A DNA stretch of 64,000 nt, taken from RGIG8124 sp045130665 (GTDB lineage Bacteria > Bacillota > Clostridia > Christensenellales > CAG-917). How positions within the stretch are numbered: the first letter of the stretch is position 1; each line of letters starts with the position of its first letter. Of the stretch, positions 52,706 through 61,654 are shown in pieces. Position numbers and translations under genes: made by a program. Location: NCBI GenBank assembly GCA_045130665.1, contig JBGUQC010000003.1, forward strand, positions 248,001 through 312,000, read 5' to 3'. The notes under the pieces were generated by a model. It was not told where the DNA came from. It ran no database searches and saw nothing but the letters and a program-made list of their open reading frames with translations.

Positions 52706-53734
52706 ATGAAGAAAACAATTATTTCCATAATTATTTGTGTTTGCTTAATAGCAGCTATGTGTACAATTTTCGTGGCATGCAATGAAGATAACTTCAAATT
52801 AAATTCAGTAACTTACAATTACAATGGTGGTGCTATCTCTCAAGAGTTTAGACAAGCACACGATTTGCAAGAAAAATCAATTTATATAACAGTAATTAAT
52901 GAAAAGTATTATGAGGGTGCAACAAATAGTTTGTTAAAATATACAGACTTAACACCACCTTCAGAAAACAAGATCTTTGCAGGATGGTATCTTGATTTAG
53001 ATGAGAATTTCAATCGTCCATGGACAAAGATCAATATGGAAAAGTATAGGGAAGAAAACCCAGAGAAGAATTTCCATGTAAATGCAAAGTGGATTGATGC
53101 TGGCACATTAGATGTTGTTTATAATACAACAACAACTGATGCATGTTTCAAAGATACAAATTGGGTAACAAAGACTGTTAATGTTTCTCATTCAATAACG
53201 GCAGCTGATTTACTTGCTAGTGCACCAACTGAAACAAGCATGCAATCAAGAGAAGGTTATGAGTTCAAAGGTTGGCAAAGTTCAGAAAATGAAATAGCAA
53301 ATAAACTCGCAGAATTAGATGCTAAAAATGGACAACTCTTAATTGATGCAGTTTGGTATAAGATTCCAGATGTTCAATTAGGTTTTTCTTTATGCTATAT
53401 TGATGAGAATCATCAATTAATAAATTATTCATATTTAGATGATTGTTCTGTATATTTCGATTATGAAAACCATAGAGATTATCAATATCAACAGATTAGA
53501 AGAGATTTACTCACAGAAGAATCTTTAACTAATGCTCTTGAAGAATATAAGGCATGCTTAGCATTAAACGAAGGGTATACAGAAGATGGTATTGTTGGCT
53601 GGAAAATTGCTTACTGTGATGAATATGGAATGTATTCTTTAGAAGATTTTACACTTGCAAAAGTGATAGAATTATCTCCAAGTCAACAATGGGTATCATT
53701 TGTTGGATTGACAATTATACCTATATTTGCATAA
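52706..53734 (+). CDS. lipoprotein with InlB B-repeat (Listeria-Bacteroides) domains
   Basis: This 342-residue predicted lipoprotein has lipobox FVAC with Cys25. Two InlB B-repeat-like units follow: about residues 33-130 (VTYNYNGGAIS ... FAGWYLDLDENFNRPW ... NAKW) and about 134-215 (LDVVYNTTTT ... FKGW ... DAVW). These ubiquitin-like folds are common in surface proteins of gut Firmicutes and often mediate adhesion. The C-terminal part (about 220-342) is unassigned. AAAGGAGG precedes the ATG. Confidence 0.82.
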   Translation: MKKTIISIIICVCLIAAMCTIFVACNEDNFKLNSVTYNYNGGAISQEFRQAHDLQEKSIYITVINEKYYEGATNSLLKYTDLTPPSENKIFAGWYLDLDENFNRPWTKINMEKYREENPEKNFHVNAKWIDAGTLDVVYNTTTTDACFKDTNWVTKTVNVSHSITAADLLASAPTETSMQSREGYEFKGWQSSENEIANKLAELDAKNGQLLIDAVWYKIPDVQLGFSLCYIDENHQLINYSYLDDCSVYFDYENHRDYQYQQIRRDLLTEESLTNALEEYKACLALNEGYTEDGIVGWKIAYCDEYGMYSLEDFTLAKVIELSPSQQWVSFVGLTIIPIFA

Positions 53735-53740
53735 TCACTC

Positions 53741-53769
53741 TTTAATTAATAATTAGGATTAGGTATAAT
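53741..53769 (+). promoter_or_regulatory. promoter of the rubredoxin-like/rubrerythrin unit
   Basis: TTTAAT (53741-53746) and TATAAT (53764-53769) are spaced by 17 bases. The leader is about 26 bases long and contains AAAGGAG. Confidence 0.6.
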
Positions 53770-53801
53770 AGGTTATAACAAAACAAAAAGGAGAAATAAT
53801 T

Positions 53802-53909
53802 ATGACATTTATTTGTAATATTTGTGGTGTAGAATTTGATGCAGATAGTATCGAAGACGCAATCTGCCCAGTATGTGGTGCAAGCGGAGACGATGTACAA
53901 CCAGCATAA
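53802..53909 (+). CDS. 35-residue rubredoxin-like zinc/iron peptide
   Basis: This very short gene encodes 35 residues beginning MTFICNICGVEFDADS with a second knuckle ICPVCGAS. The two CxxCG knuckles match a minimal rubredoxin or zinc-ribbon site. AAGGAG stands 8 bases before the ATG, and rubrerythrin follows after 10 bases. A role as electron carrier to rubrerythrin in peroxide defence is likely but inferred from context. At 35 residues it is shorter than ordinary rubredoxin (about 52). Confidence 0.8.
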   Translation: MTFICNICGVEFDADSIEDAICPVCGASGDDVQPA

Positions 53910-53919
53910 GGAGTAAATT

Positions 53920-54459
53920 ATGGCTAATAAATACGCAGGAACACAAACAGAGAAAAATCTTTTAACAGCATTTGCAGGCGAATCACAAGCAAGAAATAAG
54001 TATACTTATTTCGCATCTGCTGCAAAGAAAGAAGGATATGAGCAAATTTCAGCACTATTCCTTAAGACCGCAGAGAATGAAAAAGAACATGCAAAACTCT
54101 GGTTCAAGGAATTAGGTGGCATTGGTGATACAGTAGCTAACTTAAACGCAGCTGCAGATGGAGAAAACTTCGAATGGACAGATATGTATGCAGAATTTGC
54201 AAAGACTGCAGATGAAGAAGGTTTCCCAGAACTTGCTGAAAAGTTTAGAGGTGTTGCAGCAATTGAAAAGAACCACGAAGAAAGATATCGTGCTCTTTTA
54301 AGCAACATTGAAGCAAAAGCTGTATTTGCAAAGAGTGAAGTTAAAGTTTGGGAATGCAGAAACTGTGGACATATCGTAGTTGGAACAAAAGCTCCAGATG
54401 TATGCCCAGTATGTAATCATCCACAAGCATTCTTCGAAATCGAAGCAAAAAATTATTAA
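53920..54459 (+). CDS. rbr: rubrerythrin
   Basis: This 179-residue non-haem diiron peroxidase of anaerobes has an N-terminal four-helix diiron domain (FAGESQARNKYTYF, ENEKEHAKLWFKEL, FRGVAAIEKNHEERY). A C-terminal rubredoxin domain follows (WECRNCGHIVVG ... CPVCNHPQAFFEI). It reduces hydrogen peroxide using electrons passed through rubredoxin. GGAG precedes the ATG. The gene is paired with the 35-residue rubredoxin-like peptide. Confidence 0.95.
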   Translation: MANKYAGTQTEKNLLTAFAGESQARNKYTYFASAAKKEGYEQISALFLKTAENEKEHAKLWFKELGGIGDTVANLNAAADGENFEWTDMYAEFAKTADEEGFPELAEKFRGVAAIEKNHEERYRALLSNIEAKAVFAKSEVKVWECRNCGHIVVGTKAPDVCPVCNHPQAFFEIEAKNY

Positions 54460-54476
54460 TAATTAAACTTAGAAAG

Positions 54477-54504
54477 GAACCTCTCAAAAAGAGGTTCTTT
54501 TTTT
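54477..54504 (+). terminator. terminator of rubrerythrin
   Basis: GAACCTC (54477-54483), loop TCAAAAA, GAGGTTC (54491-54497), then seven T. It ends only 24 bases before the ispE start. Confidence 0.88.
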
Positions 54505-54511
54505 ATGTTTT

Positions 54512-54522
54512 TGTGATATTAT
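54512..54522 (+). promoter_or_regulatory. extended -10 promoter of ispE
   Basis: TGTGATATTAT (54512-54522) contains an extended -10, TG-A-TATTAT, with the hexamer at 54517-54522. It lies 6 bases before the first ATG. The -35 region would overlap the T-run of the previous terminator and is weak. Confidence 0.5.
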
Positions 54523-54528
54523 ATTCTC

Positions 54529-55338
54529 ATGATGGTAAAGGTATATGGAAAGTTAAACCTAGTTTTAAATATACTAGGAAAAGACAAAGATATGCATACA
54601 TTGGATATGCTAAATACTAGCATTTCTCTATATGATGAAATAGATGTTTCATTTAGAGAAGATGATGTAGTATCTTTTGATATTGTTCCATATGATGATA
54701 CCTTTAATAAAGATAAATATATTAACATTGTTAATATAGCCTTAAATAAATTCTTCCAAAAATATGGGAAAATTGGTTTAGATATTGCTATCAAAAAGAA
54801 TATTCCTTTAGGTGCAGGTCTTGGTGGTGGTAGTGCTCCAATAGTTGGTATTTTAAAGGCATTGTATGCTCATATAAATAAAGATCCAGCAACGGATGAA
54901 TTACTTATCTATGGAAGTGATGTTCCTTATATGTGGAATGGTGGCAATAAGAGAGTGTCTAACTTCGGAGAAGTTATTTCTGATGTAGATATTCCAAATA
55001 TGACTTTTGTTATAACTAAACCTAATAGTGGTATAGATACGAAAGAAAGCTATGATTTATATGATAAATTTGCCCCATCTAAACAAGTTTCTATAGATGA
55101 AATGATTGAGGATGAATTTATTGTTTTCCATAATGATTTAGAAAAGGCATCTTGCAAATTAAATAATGATATTTTAGTCCTTAAAAAAATGATAGCTGCA
55201 AGTGGTGAAATCTGTTCAATGACAGGCAGTGGAAGTGCAGTATTTGCAGTATTCAATGATGAAAAAGAAGTGGATAGAATATTGAAATTATTACATAATT
55301 ATAATTATTGGGCAGTTTGCTGCAGCAATAAAATTTAG
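54529..55338 (+). CDS. ispE: 4-diphosphocytidyl-2-C-methyl-D-erythritol kinase
   Basis: This 269-residue GHMP kinase of the MEP isoprenoid pathway has the substrate motif VYGKLNLVLNILGKDKDMH and the ATP-binding motif IPLGAGLGGGSAP. The third motif appears as GEICSMTGSGSAVFAVF. It is slightly short for IspE (about 280-290) and has lost the usual PAKIN proline-alanine. Two ATGs in tandem (54529, 54532) start the frame, with no Shine-Dalgarno and a -10 only 6 bases away, so a leaderless message is likely. It is monocistronic or linked to the next lipoprotein. Confidence 0.83.
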   Translation: MMVKVYGKLNLVLNILGKDKDMHTLDMLNTSISLYDEIDVSFREDDVVSFDIVPYDDTFNKDKYINIVNIALNKFFQKYGKIGLDIAIKKNIPLGAGLGGGSAPIVGILKALYAHINKDPATDELLIYGSDVPYMWNGGNKRVSNFGEVISDVDIPNMTFVITKPNSGIDTKESYDLYDKFAPSKQVSIDEMIEDEFIVFHNDLEKASCKLNNDILVLKKMIAASGEICSMTGSGSAVFAVFNDEKEVDRILKLLHNYNYWAVCCSNKI

Positions 55339-55446
55339 GCTCCAAAAAATATTTTTTACTTTAATCTTTTTTTAATAATCGCCCTATACAATGAAGAAAA
55401 AGAGCGTGAGTTTTTGATGTGGTTTTTCACAAACAAGGAGCTAAAA

Positions 55447-57162
55447 ATGAATAAGAAAATATTACTAGTTTTAGTGGCAGTTATTTTAGTTGTAGCCATG
55501 TGTACATTATTTGCATGTACAGACATGAATTTAGGAACAACAAATAATGCCAAAGATGTAACAACAGATACAGAAATAGATACAACTCCATCTGGAAATA
55601 CTGGATCTACAGAATCAGCAGTTACGGATGATTCTATTACTGCAGAAGAAACAACTGAGGAATTTCAAATAACCACATCAGATGGCACATATTCTTTAGA
55701 TGGTTCAATATATACAATAACATCTGCAGGCACATATACATTAAGTGGTTATCTTAATGGTGAAATATTGGTTGATGCAGGCGATGACGATGAAATCGTA
55801 ATTGAACTAAGTGGCGTAACAATTGAGTATAATTTAGATGCTCCAATTAAGATTGTTAATGCAAGCAAAGTTGAAATTTCTTCAAAGAAAAATACAGATA
55901 ATGTTATTAAGGATACAAGAAGTGCAAAAACAGTAGATACAGATACTTTGGGTGAAGGCGCAATATATGCAAAAACAGATCTTCAATTAAAAGGAAACGG
56001 AACACTAGTTATTATTGCAAATTATAACAATGGTATCCACACAACCAAAGACTTAAAGATTAAAAATCTTTCTTTGAAAGTAACAGCTGTAAATAATGCT
56101 ATTAAAGGCAACGATTCAGTAACTATAAATAGTGGAAATATTGTAGTAATTTCAACAGCTGGAGATGGTATCAAAACAGAAAATACAGATGCAAATAAAA
56201 AGGGCGTTGTTAGAGGTGATATCACTATTAATGGAACAGCTTCTGTAACTATCTATGCAGCAGGAGATGGAATTCAAGCAGCGCACAACTTTACAATGTC
56301 TGAAGATAGTGATGGAAACTCTCCATATGTAACAATTTATACAGGATCATATAGCGGATACACGTCAAAAAATGCAACTACAGATTCATATAAAGGTGTA
56401 AAGGTTGAAAACATCCTAACAATCTCTGGCGGAACAATAGATATCAAGAGTTTTGATGATGGTCTTCATGCAAACTATGGTACAACCTTTGAAGCAGGCG
56501 GCACAGGTGTAGGAACAATAAACATTACTGGTGGTGTCATTAATATGACAGTTTATTCCACAACAGTGTCTACTCCATCTGGAAGAGGTGGTCCACGTGG
56601 TTGGGATAATCAACAAACAGTAACTGGTGCAGATGGCATTCATGCAGACTATATCTTAAGTATTTCAGGTGGAACAATTACCATAGATAGTTCATATGAA
56701 GGGTTGGAAGCAAATATTATAAATATTTCAGGGGGCACATCAATAGTTGCTGCAAATGATGATGGAGTCAATGCAAAAGCAGGAATAGCAACACCACAAA
56801 TCAATATTACTGGTGGATACTTAGACGTAACAGTATCTAGCAACGGAGATACAGATGGAATAGATTCTAATGGAACATATACTCAAAGTGGCGGTATCGT
56901 TATCACAAGAGGTCCAAATAGTACAATGGCTGCAGCATTAGATACAGAAGGCACAGCATCTATAACTGGTGGAACATTAATCATCTTGGGATCTTTGGGT
57001 GAAAGAGGTATTACAAAAGGAAGTGAAGTATCCACATATAGTTTATCTCTCAATTCATCTGGAAGCCATTCAGTTACAATAGATGGAACTGCATATACAT
57101 TTACAAATAAATATGCTTATTCGAGAACTTTGGTCTATTCATCAGTGTTGTTGACAGCTTAA
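55447..57162 (+). CDS. beta-helix carbohydrate-binding lipoprotein (Cthe_2159/DUF4353-like)
   Basis: This 571-residue lipoprotein has lipobox LFAC with Cys24 and a Thr/Ser/Glu-rich linker (about 30-75). A right-handed parallel beta-helix domain follows. Its turns repeat the pattern ISGGTI-x-I ... DGIHA or DGIQA about every 20-40 residues (GDGIKTE, GDGIQAAHN, DDGLHANYG, ADGIHADYI, DDGVNAKA, TDGIDSNG). This matches the Cthe_2159 family, members of which bind acidic polysaccharide and cellulose. AAGGAG before ATG 55447 rules out the in-frame upstream start at 55414. Confidence 0.85.
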   Translation: MNKKILLVLVAVILVVAMCTLFACTDMNLGTTNNAKDVTTDTEIDTTPSGNTGSTESAVTDDSITAEETTEEFQITTSDGTYSLDGSIYTITSAGTYTLSGYLNGEILVDAGDDDEIVIELSGVTIEYNLDAPIKIVNASKVEISSKKNTDNVIKDTRSAKTVDTDTLGEGAIYAKTDLQLKGNGTLVIIANYNNGIHTTKDLKIKNLSLKVTAVNNAIKGNDSVTINSGNIVVISTAGDGIKTENTDANKKGVVRGDITINGTASVTIYAAGDGIQAAHNFTMSEDSDGNSPYVTIYTGSYSGYTSKNATTDSYKGVKVENILTISGGTIDIKSFDDGLHANYGTTFEAGGTGVGTINITGGVINMTVYSTTVSTPSGRGGPRGWDNQQTVTGADGIHADYILSISGGTITIDSSYEGLEANIINISGGTSIVAANDDGVNAKAGIATPQINITGGYLDVTVSSNGDTDGIDSNGTYTQSGGIVITRGPNSTMAAALDTEGTASITGGTLIILGSLGERGITKGSEVSTYSLSLNSSGSHSVTIDGTAYTFTNKYAYSRTLVYSSVLLTA

Positions 57163-57171
57163 ATAACTAAA

Positions 57172-57214
57172 AAACTGGGATGCATGAAAAATATTTAAAT
57201 ATGCATCCCGGTTT
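57172..57214 (+). terminator. long hairpin after the beta-helix lipoprotein
   Basis: AAACTGGGATGCAT (57172-57185) and ATGCATCCCGGTTT (57201-57214) form a 14-bp stem with one G-U pair and a 15-base AT loop. Only TTT follows, so termination may be inefficient. The remaining bases to 57350 are AT-rich without features. Confidence 0.6.
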
Positions 57215-57350
57215 GAAACAATATATTTAGAACAACGATTTTTTTATTTTTATTTTTAGTTTTTGTGAAAAATTATGTAAAAAACACACAAAAATATTAA
57301 TTTTAGCCTTGATTAAATTGCGGTTTTTGCAAGTTTTAAAAAATTACATA

Positions 57351-57379
57351 TTGTGTATTATTTATATCAATGATATAAT
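57351..57379 (+). promoter_or_regulatory. promoter and palindrome of the glycogen operon
   Basis: TTGTGT (57351-57356) and TATAAT (57374-57379) are spaced by 17 bases. TTATATCA-A-TGATATAA (57362-57378) is a perfect palindrome covering most of the spacer and the -10, a candidate operator. Confidence 0.7.
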
Positions 57380-57413
57380 AATAAAACGATAATATTTTTA
57401 GAGAGGCAAAAGA

Positions 57414-59303
57414 ATGTCCAATTTAGACAGTTACGCGACTTATCTATTTCATGAAGGAACCAATTATCAAGCATATAAATTATTAGCACCATCTAAGGCT
57501 TTTGAAAATGGCGTTGAGGGATGGTCTTTTAAGGTTTGGGCTCCTAATGCAAAAAGAGTTTCAGTAGTTGGCGATTTTAACCAATGGCAAATAGGTGCAA
57601 ATCCAATGAATTCAAGCAATGAAGGTATTTGGACTTGCTTTATTCCAGGATTAAAACAATACGACACCTATAAATATGCTGTTGAAGGTGCAGATGGGAA
57701 AACAGTTCTAAAGTGCGATCCATATGGTTATCACTTTGAAACAGCACCAGCTAATGCTTCAAAACTCTACGATATTTCTGGTTACAGATGGAAAGATAAA
57801 AAATGGATGCAAGATCGTCAAAATTATGTTCCATATGGTGAACCAATGAATATCTACGAGTTACACTTCGGTAGTTGGAGAAGATACAAAGATGGTAACT
57901 TCCTCAATTATGAAGCAATGGCAGATGAATTAATTCCATATGTAAAGAAAATGGGATATACACACATTGAATTATTACCTATGACAGAATTCCCATTTGA
58001 AGGAAGTTGGGGATACCAAGTAACAGGTTTATTTGCTCCAACATCAAGATATGGAACACCAAAGGGATTCATGGAATTCATCGATAGATGCCATAGAGCA
58101 GGAATAGGTATTATTTTAGACTGGGTTCTTGCACACTTCCCAAAAGACGAACATGGTTTGGCAAGATTTGATGGTACACCATTATATGAGTATGCAGATC
58201 CAAGAAAGGGCGAGCATAAAGAGTGGGGTACATTAATTTATGACTTCGGTAAGAACGAGGTTAGAAGTTACTTAATTTCTGCAGCAATGTTCTGGTTTGA
58301 AGAATACCATATTGATGGTATTCGTTGTGATGCAGTTGCATCTATGCTTTATCTTGACTACAACAGAAAGAGCGGTGAGTGGATTCCAAACCAATATGGT
58401 GGAAACTATAACTTAGAAGCACAAGATTTCTTAAAGCAAATGAATACGGCAATTCTTACAAGATATCAAGGTGCTCTAACAATTGCAGAAGAAAGCACAG
58501 CTTTCCCACTCATTACAAAACCAGCATATGCAGGTGGATTAGGATTTAACTTCAAGTGGAATATGGGTTGGATGAATGATGCACTTCATTATTTATCATT
58601 AGATCCTTTCTTTAGAAAAGATAACCACAACGATTTAACATTCTCAATTACTTACGCTTATTCAGAAAACTATATCTTACCAATATCTCATGACGAAGTT
58701 GTTCACGGCAAGTGTTCAATGATTAATAAAGTTCCTGGAGAATACAATGACAAGTTCGAAGGTCTTAAGGCTTTCTTTGGTTATATGTTCGCGCACCCAG
58801 GAAAGAAATTAACATTCATGGGACAAGAATTTGCACAATTCATTGAATGGAATGAAAAGCAAGCACTAGATTGGTTCTTATTAGACTATCCAAGACATAA
58901 GGCTTTCCAAAAGTTCATGAAGGATCTTAACCATTATTACTTAGAGAATAAGGCATTATGGCAATTAGATTGTTCAATGGAAGGATTCAAATGGATTGTT
59001 GTAGATGACAATTCACAAAATATCGTTTCCTTCTTAAGAAGAGCTGCAGATGGTGAATATGTTATTTGTGTAATTAACTTCTCACCAGTTGAGAGACTTA
59101 AATATGTTATGGGCGTTCCAGAGAACGTTACATATAAGACAGAATTAATTTCTTCTTTAAAGAAATATGGTGGAGACGAAGAAAGACGTCCATCATTTAG
59201 AGCAACAGCAAAACCAGCACATGGACAACCATGTTCTATAAAAATTAACATACCGAAAAATACAGTTATGTTCTTGAAACCAGAATATAAGGAGGAAAAA
59301 TAA
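57414..59303 (+). CDS. glgB: 1,4-alpha-glucan branching enzyme
   Basis: This 629-residue GH13 enzyme introduces alpha-1,6 branches into glycogen. An N-terminal CBM48 (WSFKVWAPNAKRVSVVGDFN, about residues 36-120) precedes the catalytic barrel. The nucleophile Asp is in HIDGIRCDAVASMLY, the acid/base Glu in TIAEESTAF, and the third residue in ISHDEVVHGK. AGAGAGG precedes the ATG. The stop codon overlaps the next ATG (TAATG). It is the first gene of the operon. Confidence 0.96.
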   Translation: MSNLDSYATYLFHEGTNYQAYKLLAPSKAFENGVEGWSFKVWAPNAKRVSVVGDFNQWQIGANPMNSSNEGIWTCFIPGLKQYDTYKYAVEGADGKTVLKCDPYGYHFETAPANASKLYDISGYRWKDKKWMQDRQNYVPYGEPMNIYELHFGSWRRYKDGNFLNYEAMADELIPYVKKMGYTHIELLPMTEFPFEGSWGYQVTGLFAPTSRYGTPKGFMEFIDRCHRAGIGIILDWVLAHFPKDEHGLARFDGTPLYEYADPRKGEHKEWGTLIYDFGKNEVRSYLISAAMFWFEEYHIDGIRCDAVASMLYLDYNRKSGEWIPNQYGGNYNLEAQDFLKQMNTAILTRYQGALTIAEESTAFPLITKPAYAGGLGFNFKWNMGWMNDALHYLSLDPFFRKDNHNDLTFSITYAYSENYILPISHDEVVHGKCSMINKVPGEYNDKFEGLKAFFGYMFAHPGKKLTFMGQEFAQFIEWNEKQALDWFLLDYPRHKAFQKFMKDLNHYYLENKALWQLDCSMEGFKWIVVDDNSQNIVSFLRRAADGEYVICVINFSPVERLKYVMGVPENVTYKTELISSLKKYGGDEERRPSFRATAKPAHGQPCSIKINIPKNTVMFLKPEYKEEK

Positions 59304-60496
59304 TGGGGAATAGCAAAAAAGAATGCATTGCAATGCTTCTAGCTGGAGGACAAGGTACACGTCTTGGTGTTTTAACCACCAACGTTGCAAAACCTGCCGT
59401 TCCATTTGGAGCAAAATATCGCATCATTGACTTCACACTATCAAACTGCGTAAATAGTGGAATTGACACAATAGGTGTTTTAACACAATACCGTCCATTT
59501 GAATTACACCAATACATTGGAAACGGACAACCTTGGGATTTAGACAGACTAAACGGTGGTATATTCGTATTGCCTCCATATATGGGTGCTAAATCAGGTG
59601 AATGGTACAAGGGTACAGCAAATGCTATCTGCCAAAACATAGACTTCATAGATAGATACAGCCCAGAATATGTAGTAATACTTTCTGGTGACCACATCTA
59701 TAAGATGGATTATGCAAAGATGGTAGAAGCACACAAAGAACACAAAGCTGCTTGTACAATCGCTGTTCGTAAAGTTCCAATGAACGAAGCACATCGTTTT
59801 GGTATTATGAACATGAAAGATGATGGAACAATTTACGAGTTCGAAGAAAAACCAAAGCAACCAAAATCAAATAATGCTTCAATGGGTATCTATGTATTTA
59901 CATGGAAGACATTGAGAAAATACTTATTAGATGACGAAGCAGATCCAAATTCAGAAAATGACTTTGGTAAGAATATCATTCCAAACATGTTAAAAGATGG
60001 CAACATGATGTATGGTTATGATTTCAGCGGATATTGGAAAGACGTTGGAACAATTTCATCATTATGGGAAGCAAACATGGATATTCTTCATGAGACCGAA
60101 GGTCTTAACCTTGAAGATGCAACATGGAAGATTTATGCAAGAAACCAAGCAGAACCACCACAGTTTGTATCACCAAGTGGAATTGTTAAAGATTCATTAG
60201 TTTCTGAAGGTACTGTTATTGAAGGTACTGTTAAAAACAGTATTGTTTCTCATAGCTGTAAGATTGGTAAGGGAGCAAATGTTGAAGGTTCAATTATTAT
60301 GCCAGGCGCAGTAATTGAAGAAGGCGCAGATGTTCGCTATTCAATCGTAGGCTGGGATGCAGTTATCGGTAAGGGAGCAAATGTTGGTGAAACACTACCA
60401 CCATCAAATCCGGGTGAATGGGAAATTGCAGTCGTTGGACCAGATGTCAAGATTGCAGAAAAAGGAATCGTCAAAAAAGGCGAAATGATAGGTTAA
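59303..60496 (+). CDS. glgC: glucose-1-phosphate adenylyltransferase, catalytic subunit
   Basis: This 397-residue ADP-glucose pyrophosphorylase makes the sugar donor for glycogen. The nucleotidyltransferase site is MLLAGGQGTRLGVLTTNVAKPAVPFGAKYRIIDF. The G1P site includes FEEKPKQPKSNNASMGIY, and a left-handed beta-helix closes the C-terminus. AAGGAGG precedes the ATG. It should act together with GlgD, encoded next. Confidence 0.96.
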   Translation: MGNSKKECIAMLLAGGQGTRLGVLTTNVAKPAVPFGAKYRIIDFTLSNCVNSGIDTIGVLTQYRPFELHQYIGNGQPWDLDRLNGGIFVLPPYMGAKSGEWYKGTANAICQNIDFIDRYSPEYVVILSGDHIYKMDYAKMVEAHKEHKAACTIAVRKVPMNEAHRFGIMNMKDDGTIYEFEEKPKQPKSNNASMGIYVFTWKTLRKYLLDDEADPNSENDFGKNIIPNMLKDGNMMYGYDFSGYWKDVGTISSLWEANMDILHETEGLNLEDATWKIYARNQAEPPQFVSPSGIVKDSLVSEGTVIEGTVKNSIVSHSCKIGKGANVEGSIIMPGAVIEEGADVRYSIVGWDAVIGKGANVGETLPPSNPGEWEIAVVGPDVKIAEKGIVKKGEMIG

Positions 60497-60509
60497 GGAG
60501 GGCAGGAAA

Positions 60510-61625
60510 ATGAAAAATAAGACTATGGCTATTTTGTTTGCCTCCAATAGTGGATGCCAACTCAATGATTTAACAATACATCGTACAGCAGCATCTCTTC
60601 CATTTGCAGGAAGATATCGTTTAATAGACTTCATTCTTTCTAACTTAGTAGAAGCTGGAGTTTCTAATGTAGGTATTGTTACAAGAAGCAACTATAACTC
60701 ACTTATGGACCACCTTAGAAATGGTCGTGACTGGGACTTAAATAGAAAGAATAGTGGTATTTCAATTTACCCACCATTCGTATTAAATGCATCTAGAGAT
60801 GCATACAAAGGCAAAATCGAAGCATTAAAGACAGTTCGTGGCTTCATGATGGATGGTAGCGAAAACTATGTCATCTTATCAAATACTAATATTGCTCTCA
60901 ATATTAACTTTGATGATGTAGAAGAAGCACATCTTGCAGCAAATGCAGATATTACAATGCTCACATATAACACAGAGCAAGTAAATGCACAACGTGAAGT
61001 TATCACAACAAATGCAGAAGGAAGAGTTATTGATATGAGAGCTCCTATTGCTGCAGACGTTGGTGAAAAGAACGTCAACCTACAAATTTACTTTGTAAAG
61101 AAAGATTTATTAATTTCCTTGATTGATGAAGCTTATGCACATGGCAGCTATGACTTTGAGAAAGATATTATGGCAGTTAAACTCGCAGAATTAAATGTCC
61201 TTAATTATGTTGTCAAAGATTACGTAGCAGTAATAGACAAAGTTCAAACATACTTCTCACACTCAATGGAAGTATTAAATCCAGAAATCAGAAACGAGTT
61301 ATTCTATAAGAACACCACAGTTTTAACTAAAGTTAAAGACTCAGTACCAACCAAGTATTTAGAGAATGCTAATGTTAAGAATTCAATAATTGCAGATGGT
61401 TGTGTTATAGATGGAACAGTTGAAAACTCAATTTTATTCCGTTCTGTAAACGTACAAAAGGGTGCTGTAATTAGAAACTCAATCGTTATGGAAAATAACA
61501 TCATCATGGAAAATTCAACATTGGATTACTGTATCACAGATAAAGACGTTATCGTACAAGCTAACAGAAACTTATCTGGTGCAGAGACATATCCATTAGT
61601 TGTAGTAAAAGGCAAAATCATTTAA
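60510..61625 (+). CDS. glgD: glucose-1-phosphate adenylyltransferase, GlgD subunit
   Basis: This 371-residue GlgC paralogue has the catalytic loop degraded: the GGxGTRL signature is replaced by FASNSGCQLNDLTIHR. The substrate region FAGRYRLIDFILSN and beta-helix C-terminus remain. In clostridia and bacilli GlgD is a regulatory partner of GlgC. GGAGGG provides the ribosome site. The gap to glgC is 13 bases. Confidence 0.94.
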   Translation: MKNKTMAILFASNSGCQLNDLTIHRTAASLPFAGRYRLIDFILSNLVEAGVSNVGIVTRSNYNSLMDHLRNGRDWDLNRKNSGISIYPPFVLNASRDAYKGKIEALKTVRGFMMDGSENYVILSNTNIALNINFDDVEEAHLAANADITMLTYNTEQVNAQREVITTNAEGRVIDMRAPIAADVGEKNVNLQIYFVKKDLLISLIDEAYAHGSYDFEKDIMAVKLAELNVLNYVVKDYVAVIDKVQTYFSHSMEVLNPEIRNELFYKNTTVLTKVKDSVPTKYLENANVKNSIIADGCVIDGTVENSILFRSVNVQKGAVIRNSIVMENNIIMENSTLDYCITDKDVIVQANRNLSGAETYPLVVVKGKII

Positions 61626-61654
61626 TTAAAAAACAATATTTTAAAGAGGTGAAT

